Shown piece after piece: positions 32,897-40,637 of a DNA stretch of 62,237 nucleotides. The notes under the pieces are model-generated. The model saw nothing but the letters and a program-made list of their open reading frames with translations, was not told the origin of the DNA and searched no databases. The translations under genes were made by a program, and so were the position numbers. This DNA comes from a virus: the IMG/VR virus record IMGVR_UViG_3300044940_000392, positions 1 to 62,237 of that record; one strand, written 5' to 3'. How positions within the stretch are numbered: position 1 is the first letter of the stretch; each line of letters opens with the position of its first letter.

Positions 32897-34027
32897 ATGA
32901 ATACTTCAAATGAACTAGAAGTTATTAAACTTGATGGTATTTATAATACTGAGCAGTATTTAATACCATTAGCAGTAGCGAAAACAAGCGTCGGAAACTT
33001 CTATCTCGCCAAGAATGTTTCTTTATTTAATTATCGGCAAGAGATAACAGTATCTGATTATCTTTTTGGATATGAAAGAAACCATCTTAGGCACTTTTAT
33101 TGTTTCTCCGACAGCAGGGAGATGAATAATTATTTTCTGCCAAATGGTTTCTTCGATATTGACATAACTGCTGTTCGGATTAAGAATATAATGAATGAAC
33201 CCGTCATTTGTTATTTGAAGAAAGTGAATGACTGGCGTGCCCGGGAATGCTATAAGATTGCCCTCGGAGAATATACTCCAATAAATCCAAACTACTTTAA
33301 GTATATCCCCCAACACTTTCCACATATCGTTGTGTACGAGAAAAACTTATATGTCTCGTATTTCATCAACGAAAAATACGGAGAATCGAATCGACGGGCT
33401 GTAACTCGATTGGGAAAATACTTGCGTAGTTTGAATATGTATTCAAACGAGGAAATTAAAGATATTGTTGAAAAAATGAAAATCAAATATATAGATTTTC
33501 ACGATTGTGAATTAAAATTTACATCCAATAAGGATAAGATTCGGCAGATATTTGAGACTCGAATGATGGCGGAAGATTCAGATAGAGTTTCCTGCATGTA
33601 TAATAAATTCAACCACTGGAAAGTTCGCCCTTACGACATATATGCTGATAATCCGACAATGGAAGTAGCATATATGGAACGCAAGGGGAAAATAATCGCA
33701 CGGTCAGTGATTAATTCATTAAGCCGTGGTTATGTGCGGCCCTATGCGATTAAAGAGGATAATAAAATGATTATCCATAAATTTATCGAACTTCTTTCCG
33801 ACAATAAATATAATAAAACAAGTCTTGAAGGGTGCTGTTTTACAGCTAACTATAATCAAGCGCTTGAATTAGTTGCGCCGTATATTGATGGTAAGGCGCA
33901 AAAAGGAGTTCTTTTACCAGATAGAAAGATAAGGATTGTACATAATAATTCGAAGAAATGGGACTTTGAATTCGACAATACCGAAGGGGTTGCCTTTGAT
34001 AATGATGAAAATGAGGAAATAGAATAA
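32897..34027 (+). CDS. Paralogue pair member 2, SCM/RPYDIYA protein
   Basis: 376 residues. Matches the previous gene along its whole length with clear substitutions, strongest from the VSCMYNKF..W block to the end. It follows after only 18 bp with ribosome site AAGGAG and its stop overlaps the start of the peptidase gene by one base. Conservation of both copies suggests each has a role. Possibly they bind each other. Confidence 0.75.
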   Translation: MNTSNELEVIKLDGIYNTEQYLIPLAVAKTSVGNFYLAKNVSLFNYRQEITVSDYLFGYERNHLRHFYCFSDSREMNNYFLPNGFFDIDITAVRIKNIMNEPVICYLKKVNDWRARECYKIALGEYTPINPNYFKYIPQHFPHIVVYEKNLYVSYFINEKYGESNRRAVTRLGKYLRSLNMYSNEEIKDIVEKMKIKYIDFHDCELKFTSNKDKIRQIFETRMMAEDSDRVSCMYNKFNHWKVRPYDIYADNPTMEVAYMERKGKIIARSVINSLSRGYVRPYAIKEDNKMIIHKFIELLSDNKYNKTSLEGCCFTANYNQALELVAPYIDGKAQKGVLLPDRKIRIVHNNSKKWDFEFDNTEGVAFDNDENEEIE

Positions 34028-34815
34028 TGCAAATAAGATTAGAGCAGATGTTACAGTACATGCGCCCGGCGGGGACTCATACTGAAGTAGAATTTATACA
34101 AAAGTATATAGATTCAATCGAAGGAATTAAAACTGATTCTTTCGGGAATAGAATTCTAGAATACCCGGGTTCGAAAGTACTAATTACATGTCACACTGAT
34201 ACAGTTCATAGAATGCCGGGGTTACAGAAGATTGAGAAAAAAGGTAATATAATCCAGTTATCGAAAAATAGTCAATCTAATTGTCTGGGCGCAGACAATA
34301 CAGCCGGGGTTTACGCGGCGCTAAAGATGATTCGGGCGGGAGTGCCGGTGTCGTTTGTTTTTCACCGGGCGGAAGAGTGCGGCGGACTAGGTTCAGCATA
34401 CTTTGTCCAAGTATTCGAAGAACATATACGGAAATATGATGTTTGTTTATCGCTCGATAGAAGAGGATATACAGATATCATTACGAAACAATCACTAACG
34501 CAAACAGCGAGCCGGGAGTTTGCTGAATCACTTGCAAATGAGTTGCAAATGGGTCATTTGCCATCAGAAAATGGAATATTTACTGATAGTCTTAATTACT
34601 CCCATATAGTTCGTGAATGTTCTAATTTATCAGTCGGATATTTTAACGAACATACTTCACGTGAGTATTTAGATAAAGATTACTTGGATAGATTAATACA
34701 AAAGCTAATCAAAGTAAACTGGCATAATTTGAAAATTGCGAGGAGTTTTCAGGAAGATTATCTGCTTGATGTTTTTGATGAAACGGATACTTTTAATATA
34801 TCCCGGTTTCTTTAG
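34027..34815 (+). CDS. M28/M20-type zinc aminopeptidase
   Basis: 262 residues. The metal-ligand pattern of co-catalytic zinc peptidases is complete: CHTDTVH (H56, D58), GADNTAG (D90), AEECGGLGS (E116/E117), LDRRG (D144) and NEHTSREY (H209). It lacks the extra lid domain, so it resembles short M28/M20 or tripeptidase-like enzymes. It is rare in phages. It lies at the end of the paralogue-pair unit and is coupled to it. Possible substrates: peptides freed by host proteolysis, or a small modified peptide; nothing in the sequence decides. Confidence 0.8.
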   Translation: MQIRLEQMLQYMRPAGTHTEVEFIQKYIDSIEGIKTDSFGNRILEYPGSKVLITCHTDTVHRMPGLQKIEKKGNIIQLSKNSQSNCLGADNTAGVYAALKMIRAGVPVSFVFHRAEECGGLGSAYFVQVFEEHIRKYDVCLSLDRRGYTDIITKQSLTQTASREFAESLANELQMGHLPSENGIFTDSLNYSHIVRECSNLSVGYFNEHTSREYLDKDYLDRLIQKLIKVNWHNLKIARSFQEDYLLDVFDETDTFNISRFL

Positions 34816-34849
34816 TAAGTAATCATAATTGGTGTAAATGAGTGTATAA

Positions 34850-34889
34850 GTACTACTTATTTGCACCGCATATACGAACATAGTACAAT
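34850..34889 (+). promoter_or_regulatory. Good sigma-70-type promoter with GTAC boxes
   Basis: TTGCAC (34861-34866), 17-bp spacer, TACAAT (34884-34889). GTAC sites lie just upstream (34850) and overlapping the -10 (34883). The same motif is concentrated at 28.2-28.7 kb, so a GTAC-binding regulator could act here. Leader of about 25 bp with GGGAGGAG before the ATG at 34920. Confidence 0.7.
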
Positions 34890-34919
34890 AGAGAGAGCCA
34901 TAGGGAGGAGAGACTAGAA

Positions 34920-35093
34920 ATGCGTAAATTGAAGTGTACATTCCAGTTCAAAGGAACTGATAAAGGAATTGTTTTTTACGATACGGCTGATAGCTCGATG
35001 GATGAAATACGAGTTAAAGCCGTCGATCAATTATTGAAGCTATTCCCGGAAATGAAAGATGAAACGGTGGAGGGGGAAATCGAATGGATGTAG
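34920..35093 (+). CDS. 57-residue early protein
   Basis: MRKLKCTFQFKGTDKGIVFY, then a helical KAVDQLLKLFPEM. Alpha/beta, acidic end. Strong ribosome site (AGGGAGGAGAG) behind a good promoter suggests high expression. Overlaps the next start by 10 bases. Function unknown. Confidence 0.6.
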   Translation: MRKLKCTFQFKGTDKGIVFYDTADSSMDEIRVKAVDQLLKLFPEMKDETVEGEIEWM

Positions 35094-35263
35094 AAATGGA
35101 GAGAAAGGCTTGCGTTAAATTGGCGCGGAAAATATTAAATAATCGAGATAAATTTGAGAAAAAGTCTTGCGATTTGATTGATCTAGCGGAGTATTTTATT
35201 ATTCTCGATAATAAATTGAAAACGGGCGCTGATTTTCCTCATTGCTGGTTGGTTAATAAATGA
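35084..35263 (+). CDS. 59-residue early protein
   Basis: MDVEMERKACVKLARKILNN..., helical and basic, then LIDLAEYFIILDNKL. It starts inside the preceding gene and ends overlapping ATGA with the next, so translation is chained. Not recognised. Confidence 0.5.
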   Translation: MDVEMERKACVKLARKILNNRDKFEKKSCDLIDLAEYFIILDNKLKTGADFPHCWLVNK

Positions 35264-35442
35264 GAGCTTGCTGTGAAAAGGAAATTACGGAATTAAATAA
35301 GAAAAGTGCATATTTTTCTTGTTATATTCCATTCGGTTTTAGTAGTAAAATTCCAGTAACTTATCATAATGGAGAAAAAGTTATGATAAATGGAGTTGAG
35401 AAAAAGAAAAGGGGAGAGAGAATCGTATGTTTCAGAAGTTAG
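35260..35442 (+). CDS. 60-residue early protein
   Basis: Basic, Cys-containing (MRACCEKEITELNKK, FSCYIPFGF). The ATGA overlap with the previous stop points to coupled translation. Function unknown. Confidence 0.45.
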   Translation: MRACCEKEITELNKKSAYFSCYIPFGFSSKIPVTYHNGEKVMINGVEKKKRGERIVCFRS

Positions 35443-35579
35443 TTGCGACACTTATTCTGATATTTTCAATCGTAATGTTTGTAACATTACTTTGCTCAAC
35501 TAATGTTCAGAAAAACGCGTCCGATTGGGGCATTTTGGCATTAATTCTTTTTATTCTTCTAAAGGATGACAATGGATAA
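35427..35579 (+). CDS. 50-residue two-span membrane peptide
   Basis: MFQKLVATLILIFSIVMFVTLLC then a polar turn and WGILALILFILLK. Two hydrophobic segments with short ends; possibly a holin-like or superinfection membrane peptide. Overlaps genes on both sides. Confidence 0.5.
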   Translation: MFQKLVATLILIFSIVMFVTLLCSTNVQKNASDWGILALILFILLKDDNG

Positions 35580-35670
35580 AGACCTAATATACATGCTATA
35601 TATTCTTATAGTAATCGGATTAGCCGCGGTTGCTGTTGAATATTTCAATAATGGAGGATTAAATGATTAA
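35572..35670 (+). CDS. 32-residue membrane peptide
   Basis: MDKDLIYMLYILIVIGLAAV, one hydrophobic helix. It starts 8 bases inside the previous gene and ends 8 bases into the next. Chained overlaps support translation. Function unknown. Confidence 0.4.
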   Translation: MDKDLIYMLYILIVIGLAAVAVEYFNNGGLND

Positions 35671-36307
35671 ACATGTTAGATACGGGTTTGCCAATAACTC
35701 GTCATCAAGCCATTCGCTGATTATGACTAAAGATCCAGTTAAATTGAAAGAAAAACCTGAAAAGGATTTTGGATCTTTTGGGTGGGATTTTTTTGTATTA
35801 AAAACGCCGGAGAATAAAATCCGGTATATGTTTTCTCAAATTTTTGATTTTCTATGTAGAAGATCAAAAATCACTTGGCCTTCCCCGGAACATGTTATTG
35901 AAAACGAGAAAAGAAAAATCCACGAAAAAGTATTTCTTTTTTTCCTCGCCCGGTATCCTAAATACACGAATCAATTACCAGCTTTCAGTGCACACAACAA
36001 TTATGTAGACCACCAAAGTCAATTCTGTTTCCCGGAATACGCCGACGGGACTTTGAATTGGAATTTTTGTCAAGCGTTTATTGACTTCATTCTCCGGGAC
36101 GATATCACAATTCTCGGCGGGAATGATAATGAATATAGTCCGAAATCGTGGAATAAGTATTCCGACGATGTTATTTACCTGTTCAAATTCATGACGGATA
36201 CGCGGACAAAATTCCGTGCCCGGTTTGATGTAAATAACAACACATGGGTTATTTATGACCGCAAAACTGGACAGAAAGTTTCTATAAATTTTAAGGAGAT
36301 AGCATGA
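35663..36307 (+). CDS. NSSSSHS protein coupled to a radical SAM enzyme
   Basis: 214 residues. The N-terminus VRYGFANNSSSSHSLI (residues 5-20) is a motif found at the start of a poorly known phage protein group. The rest is helical with many aromatic residues and a C-terminal beta end (ARFDVNNNTWVIYDRKTGQK). The stop overlaps the start of the radical SAM gene in ATGA form, so the two are made together. It could be the substrate or partner of that enzyme; the Ser-rich/His N-terminal segment is a possible modification site. This is inference. Confidence 0.65.
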   Translation: MIKHVRYGFANNSSSSHSLIMTKDPVKLKEKPEKDFGSFGWDFFVLKTPENKIRYMFSQIFDFLCRRSKITWPSPEHVIENEKRKIHEKVFLFFLARYPKYTNQLPAFSAHNNYVDHQSQFCFPEYADGTLNWNFCQAFIDFILRDDITILGGNDNEYSPKSWNKYSDDVIYLFKFMTDTRTKFRARFDVNNNTWVIYDRKTGQKVSINFKEIA

Positions 36308-37098
36308 TCGAGAATAAAGCCTACATGCCAGAATTGGTCGATTTGAAGATTACAGATTACTGTAATTACAATTGTGTGTATTGTTATCAAAATAGTACTA
36401 CAGAAGGACGGCACGCGGAGATAGATTTGATCGAAGATATTATTCTCGATTGCGTGAATAATGAAGTATTTGAAATCGCTATCGGAGGCGGCGAACCAAC
36501 GACTCATCCTGATTTTCTCCGTATTTTGAAATTCGGGCGCGAAAATGGAATTCAATTGAATTTCACAACTAGAAATTCAAAATTTCTAATGCAAAATGCT
36601 TGGCTTCTTGAACATCATTCAGTCGCTTTTTCCATTGATTCTGTAACGGCAATTGAATGGTATGCCTCTATTATGCATCTTCCACAATTACAATTTACGC
36701 CTCAACTAGTATCCGGTGTTCTTACGGAAGAACAATATACTCGGATAATGGAATTTTGTAAGGAAAAAGAAATAATTCCAACTTTACTCGGCTTTAAGCA
36801 GGTCGGGCGCGGCGGCCCATTTAAGCTGGTCCATTCACAAGCTAAAATGACGCCGGACGCGGAAATTGAAATCGCGCTTCGGACGTTCGGAAAAATCAAT
36901 GTGGATACCGCAATGCTTAAACAATGTTCCAGCGTAACTGGGTCGATTTGTAAAAAACTATTTTTCACAAACGAGGGGCTAGTTTCTTGTTATATCGACG
37001 CGGTTAATAAAACAATTGCTTCATCGTCTTATCACGAGGAAACAGCGATTCCTTATCATTCATTAAGAAAAGACTGGAAGAAACTTCCGGTTGTTTAG
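36304..37098 (+). CDS. Radical SAM enzyme
   Basis: 264 residues. CNYNCVYCY gives the CxxxCxxC iron-sulfur motif (C20, C24, C27), followed by the SAM-binding GGGEPTTHP (residues 61-69). There is no SPASM-type Cys cluster typical of peptide maturases, though C208, C216 and others in the C-terminal third might bind a second centre. It is not QueE (different motif and length). The conserved N-STTEGRHA segment after the Cys loop marks a phage subgroup whose substrate I do not know. Coupled to the NSSSSHS protein. Confidence 0.85.
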   Translation: MIENKAYMPELVDLKITDYCNYNCVYCYQNSTTEGRHAEIDLIEDIILDCVNNEVFEIAIGGGEPTTHPDFLRILKFGRENGIQLNFTTRNSKFLMQNAWLLEHHSVAFSIDSVTAIEWYASIMHLPQLQFTPQLVSGVLTEEQYTRIMEFCKEKEIIPTLLGFKQVGRGGPFKLVHSQAKMTPDAEIEIALRTFGKINVDTAMLKQCSSVTGSICKKLFFTNEGLVSCYIDAVNKTIASSSYHEETAIPYHSLRKDWKKLPVV

Positions 37099-37120
37099 TT
37101 TAATTAAAGGATATAAAAAA

Positions 37121-37726
37121 ATGAATCTCGACATAATCAGAAACCTGACAATTCTGTATAATTCCACAAACCCGTCCCGCCGTTTTGAGGGTTTGAAATT
37201 CTGGAATGAAATTTCCGACAAAGTTTACCGAGAGGCGCGGACGTTTCATATTCCTGATAAAATCCTCTGCGGTATGACTGCGATTCTATCGCCGGGCGTA
37301 GAATTAAAGAAAGCTCTTGAATATTCATTGCAAATCGCGGATGAGCTTAAACGTGGATATAAGATGAATGAATTAACTCTCCTCGGCGCGTATGGATGGA
37401 ATAATTTATCCAAAGCGGCGGAGTTATTCTTAACCGGAAAAGTCGATCTTATTTCTGGAAATAAAGTAGTTAATACTTATGAACTACTCGTAAGACCGAA
37501 TCGAGAAAATGTTTCAATTGGACGAAATGAAAAACGGGCGGCGTATAATGATTTCGTCACTGATGATTCTAAGTTGAAAATTTCCCCGAAAGAATATGAG
37601 TTCCTCGCGGAGCATTACAGATACGCCGCAGGCGAATTAAATCTCAGACCTTGCGATTTACAGGCGGTTATTAATATTCAAGTAAAAGAATATTTTGCAC
37701 GAACCTTGTATGGTGTTATCGTATGA
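37121..37726 (+). CDS. Conserved phage protein of the AILSP type, unknown
   Basis: 201 residues from ATG at 37121 (AAAGGA before). YREARTFHIPDKILCGMTAILSPGVE, then NLSKAAELFLTGK and SGNKVVNTYELLV, resembles a widespread phage/actinobacterial family with (A)LSP near the N-terminus, a KA..IL.G motif, a GxKV..FY segment and a His/Arg-rich nucleotide-like site; here the last is SIGRNEKRAAY. Helical throughout. Third gene of the NSSSSHS/radical SAM unit. Confidence 0.6.
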   Translation: MNLDIIRNLTILYNSTNPSRRFEGLKFWNEISDKVYREARTFHIPDKILCGMTAILSPGVELKKALEYSLQIADELKRGYKMNELTLLGAYGWNNLSKAAELFLTGKVDLISGNKVVNTYELLVRPNRENVSIGRNEKRAAYNDFVTDDSKLKISPKEYEFLAEHYRYAAGELNLRPCDLQAVINIQVKEYFARTLYGVIV

Positions 37727-37809
37727 AAGATATCATACTTTGGGTATTGGTGTTTTTTCTAATGGTTGAAGTAATCGCCAGTTACTTTGAAAGGAAAATT
37801 AATGAATAA
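37723..37809 (+). CDS. 28-residue membrane peptide
   Basis: MKDIILWVLVFFLMVEVIAS then a charged end. ATG overlaps the previous stop (ATGA) and the stop overlaps the next start. One transmembrane helix. Unknown. Confidence 0.4.
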   Translation: MKDIILWVLVFFLMVEVIASYFERKINE

Positions 37810-38161
37810 AGAAATTAAAGAAAAATGGATCGCCGCGCTTCGCAGTGGTGAATATACACAAGCAAAAGAAGTATTAAAAAATGAAGATAGTTTTTGTTGC
37901 CTAGGTGTTCTATGCGACTTGTATTCAAAAGAAAAGAATATACCATGGAAACCCGGGGGGATCGGTCTTTCAATAGAAGATTGCTATTTTTCCTTACCTG
38001 CTAAAGTTATTGACTGGGCGGGATTCAAAAATAAAAAACCAATTCCAATAGTGACTTTACCTGATGAGCGTGCTGTGGATCTTTCCGCGTTAAATGATAC
38101 GTTTAACTTTTCATTTAACCAAATTGCGGATTTAGTTGAACAACAAGGAGATAATTTGTAA
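37802..38161 (+). CDS. YCCLGVLCDLY family protein, copy 2
   Basis: 119 residues from ATG at 37802 (GAAAGGA lies 10-15 bases upstream). It has IAALRSGEYTQAKE, then SFCCLGVLCDLYSKE (Tyr replaced by Phe), then LPAKVIDWAG and SALNDTFNFSFNQIADLVEQ. Same core as copy 1 with more divergent middle. Overlaps the next start by one base. Confidence 0.75.
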   Translation: MNKEIKEKWIAALRSGEYTQAKEVLKNEDSFCCLGVLCDLYSKEKNIPWKPGGIGLSIEDCYFSLPAKVIDWAGFKNKKPIPIVTLPDERAVDLSALNDTFNFSFNQIADLVEQQGDNL

Positions 38162-38550
38162 TGTCGTTAAATATTGAATTATTAAATAAAGTGAAGGAAT
38201 GTATCTTAAATGATCCTTCTCAATTTGATATGGATTATTTTCACATGGAGGATCCAGAATCTACTTGCCAGACAACTTCATGTATCGCTGGATGGGCCGC
38301 TTATTTGAACAATCCTGAATGGTATAATTCAGCATCATTAAATGAAAATTTTACCTATTTTCTTTCTTTTGAGGGTGAATATGTCCTCGGATTAACTTCT
38401 TTGCAAGCAGGAAAACTGTTCTATTATCATAGGTGGCCGAAACAGTTTGCAGAAGCATATTCAAAAGCGAAATTAGAAAATAACAAAAAGCAAATGGCGA
38501 AAGTAGCTGCGGATTACATTGATTATTTTATTAAAAATAAGGATGAATAA
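38161..38550 (+). CDS. Conserved phage protein with CIAGWA motif
   Basis: 129 residues. The segment CQTTSCIAGWAAYL near residues 36-49 and the helical C-terminus (AKVAADYIDYFI) match a common, uncharacterised phage/bacterial family with (T)xxCIAGWA. Two Cys flank it. Coupled to copy 2 of the YCCLGVLCDLY family by a TAATG overlap. Function unknown. Confidence 0.7.
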   Translation: MSLNIELLNKVKECILNDPSQFDMDYFHMEDPESTCQTTSCIAGWAAYLNNPEWYNSASLNENFTYFLSFEGEYVLGLTSLQAGKLFYYHRWPKQFAEAYSKAKLENNKKQMAKVAADYIDYFIKNKDE

Positions 38551-38949
38551 ATGCTTCTTCAGACAAAAATTACGATTTTAAATATAAATGAAATTCAATC
38601 GGTGAAAATTACAGAGAATGATATTACTGTTCTATTCAAAGGACGTAATGATTCCGTAATTTTACATGATCCCGACATGGTTGAAATGTTAAAAATTTCC
38701 TTTGCTGCGGGACTTATTACCCCGGAAATTGCAAAAACTCAAAATATAGAGTATTCAAAACTCGTTAAACTTCAAGCTGCCCAGTCCGCACTGAAAGCAA
38801 AAATTCAACAAAAAATGGTTCTTGCGGAAATCGCGGAAATGGAGGAAGATTTGGAATACATTGAAAAATACGGTATTCAAGAATTTATCGCCCGCGGTCA
38901 AAAATTTCCTCCGCCGATTGTGACTCCCGGCGGAAACAATGTCCAGTAG
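38551..38949 (+). CDS. Small protein with C-terminal coiled coil
   Basis: 132 residues: short beta N-terminus (TKITILNINEIQSVKITEND), then a long charged helix of about 60 residues (SALKAKIQQKMVLAEIAEMEEDLEYIEKYG), then a Pro/Gly tail. Starts directly after the previous stop. No family is recognised. Confidence 0.6.
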   Translation: MLLQTKITILNINEIQSVKITENDITVLFKGRNDSVILHDPDMVEMLKISFAAGLITPEIAKTQNIEYSKLVKLQAAQSALKAKIQQKMVLAEIAEMEEDLEYIEKYGIQEFIARGQKFPPPIVTPGGNNVQ

Positions 38950-38978
38950 AAAATTATTCAAAAATGAAAGGAAAAATA

Positions 38979-39881
38979 ATGTTCAAACCATCCGCTGAAA
39001 TTCTAAACTACGTAGTAACCAAATCGGGTGACCGATTAATTTCATTCAAACTCACAATGCACCGATGGGTTCTTTCTGAATTTAATACCCACCGCGCATT
39101 TTCCCGCAATTCCGCATCTTCCCGTGCTATTCCGATTCATAAAATGATCGAATTAGCAGAAACTTCTGATGTTGCTCCCGTCGAATGGGGTAAGAATTGT
39201 TCAGGAATGTCAAATAAGGAGATTATTTCTGAACAAAGTATTTTAGCTTCTATTCAAAATGAATGGGAAATTGCGCGGCATAATGCTATCGAATCAGCTA
39301 GACGATTAAATAATCTTAATGTTCACAAACAAATTGTGAATAGAATTCTTGAACCATTTTTACCTCATACAGTAATCGCAACAATGGACCGACAAGCATT
39401 GGAACATTTTCTAATGCTAAGAACTTCAATTGAAGCTCAACCTGAAATCCGCGCACTGGCCTTAGAAATGCAAAGACTATATCATTCAACGCGTCCGGGA
39501 ATGTTGTATGATTTTCAAATCTATTCGCCATTCGGAATCTATGAATGGGAATGTCTTAATATGACAGAAGTTCCCGATGATCAAACCGGGCAATACGAGA
39601 ATAAATTAATGTATTCTCCAGTAATTTACCGTGACGTTTCAAAATGTGCGCGAATTTCCTATTTGAAACATGAGGAAACCGCGTCTGAAGAGAAGGATGA
39701 GAATTTGTTCTGGAAGTTGTTCAAAGCAAAGCATTTAAGCCCGTTCGAGCATCTTGCTTTATATGACCCGCAACGACGTTTTAGTAGATTTTTCGGATAC
39801 TTCGGTGAGGAAGATTTATACAAATCTAATTTTCCGAAAACATTCATTCAGCTAAGAAAGCTGATTGAAATGAATTTCTAA
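38979..39881 (+). CDS. thyX: Flavin-dependent thymidylate synthase, ThyX-type
   Basis: 300 residues from ATG at 38979 (AAAGGA before). The ThyX signature RHRxxSxNxxSxR is present as NTHRAFSRNSASSRAIP (residues 36-52), and typical later blocks (LEPFLPHTVIATMDRQALEHFLMLRTS, with the dUMP-binding Arg; then ALALEMQRLY; then ARISYL and the HLSPFEH end) are all there. The enzyme makes dTMP from dUMP with FAD and NADPH. The first His of the RHR motif keeps but Arg is Thr, so the FAD pocket is altered. Works with the dUTPase at 50881. Confidence 0.85.
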   Translation: MFKPSAEILNYVVTKSGDRLISFKLTMHRWVLSEFNTHRAFSRNSASSRAIPIHKMIELAETSDVAPVEWGKNCSGMSNKEIISEQSILASIQNEWEIARHNAIESARRLNNLNVHKQIVNRILEPFLPHTVIATMDRQALEHFLMLRTSIEAQPEIRALALEMQRLYHSTRPGMLYDFQIYSPFGIYEWECLNMTEVPDDQTGQYENKLMYSPVIYRDVSKCARISYLKHEETASEEKDENLFWKLFKAKHLSPFEHLALYDPQRRFSRFFGYFGEEDLYKSNFPKTFIQLRKLIEMNF

Positions 39882-39962
39882 CCCCCGCTTCGCATATATA
39901 CGCACGCGACATGATTACTAATATATATATTATATATAATAAAAACCGCATGTATACGCAGA

Positions 39963-40030
39963 GGCGCGTATATGGTAAGTGCGCGGACGTGCATATATGG
40001 TAAACGCATGTGGGCGCGTATATGGTAAAC
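39963..40030. repeat. Three 25-bp direct repeats
   Basis: TATATGG occurs at 39969, 39994 and 40019, exactly 25 bp apart, within GCGTATATGGTAA, GCATATATGGTAAAC and GCGTATATGGTAAAC. Related words flank it (CGCATATATACGCAC at 39891, GTCGTATATATGC at 40033). They look like iterons or operator sites just before the GC-rich segment. Confidence 0.75.
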
Positions 40031-40049
40031 ACGTCGTATATATGCTATG

Positions 40050-40240
40050 ATGAAACCGTAGCCCGTCGAGTGTGGAACTGGTACTTTGGTACTGGTGGTG
40101 AAGCCCTTGAGACGCGCCGTTAAAACCTCTCCCCTTGAGCCACAGAGGGCCGCTATTGAATCGGTCCGCTGTGCCGGGGGTGACTAGGCCAATGCCGAGG
40201 CCGACGCAATACAGAGCGTTTCTGGGCCAAAACGGACACA
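40050..40240 (+). ncRNA. Candidate structured RNA
   Basis: A GC-rich island between AT-rich genes. The clearest element is CACAG-A-GGGCCG (40141-40152), loop of nine, CGGTCC-G-CTGTG (40162-40173): 11 pairs with one A/G mismatch. Smaller stems are CCTCT/AGAGG and GGCC...GGCC (40187-40202). Two GGTACT words lie at 40080-40094. A TATGAT box around 40044 could be the -10. It fits a small RNA or long leader; it is not a tRNA and no known riboswitch class was recognised. Confidence 0.45.
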
Positions 40241-40276
40241 TAAATTTCAACTGAAAAATAAAAAAAGAGGAAAAAA

Positions 40277-40633
40277 ATGAATCAAAAAATTGCAAAAAAA
40301 TGGATCGATGCTTTGCGTAGTGGGCAATATAGAAAATCTAAACATTGTCTTAAAAATAAACGCGGTTATTGTTGTTTAGGTGTATTAACGGATTTATACA
40401 GAAAAGAACATAAAAAAGAATGGGATTATAATTCAAACCATAAACAATATTCTTTTATGTTTGCATATAATTTCTTACCAAAAGAAGTTATAGAATGGGC
40501 CGGAATGAGAAATGAGTTTGGAGAGTTTTATGTAAATAAAGAAAAAAGAATTACATTATATGAAGAAAATGATAAAGGAAAATCGTTTTCAGAGATTGCG
40601 GATATTATTGAAAAATATCTGGAAGTATTGTGA
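40277..40633 (+). CDS. YCCLGVLCDLY family protein, copy 3
   Basis: 118 residues: WIDALRSGQYRKSKHCL, then GYCCLGVLTDLY (third Cys is Thr here), LPKEVIEWAGM, and an end NDKGKSFSEIADIIEKYL. It is closest in C-terminal part to copy 1. It begins just after the structured RNA segment, so its expression might be controlled by it. Very Lys-rich. Confidence 0.75.
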   Translation: MNQKIAKKWIDALRSGQYRKSKHCLKNKRGYCCLGVLTDLYRKEHKKEWDYNSNHKQYSFMFAYNFLPKEVIEWAGMRNEFGEFYVNKEKRITLYEENDKGKSFSEIADIIEKYLEVL

Positions 40634-40637
40634 ATTT

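Larger units (their letters stand above)
39882..40276. other. 395-bp gap with repeats and a structured GC-rich segment
   Basis: No believable gene. Bases 39882-40035 are rich in ATATAT and CGCGTATATG words with a 25-bp repeat. Bases 40040-40240 are much GC-richer than the surroundings and fold into hairpins. Bases 40241-40276 hold an A-rich leader with AAGAGG before the ATG at 40277. Confidence 0.75.

Noticed and set aside
39930-40295. Minus-strand ORF of 121 codons over the structured segment
   Set aside because: Composition is odd (repeated YTR/HAFTIYAR words from DNA repeats), it lacks a ribosome site and opposes the surrounding strand.
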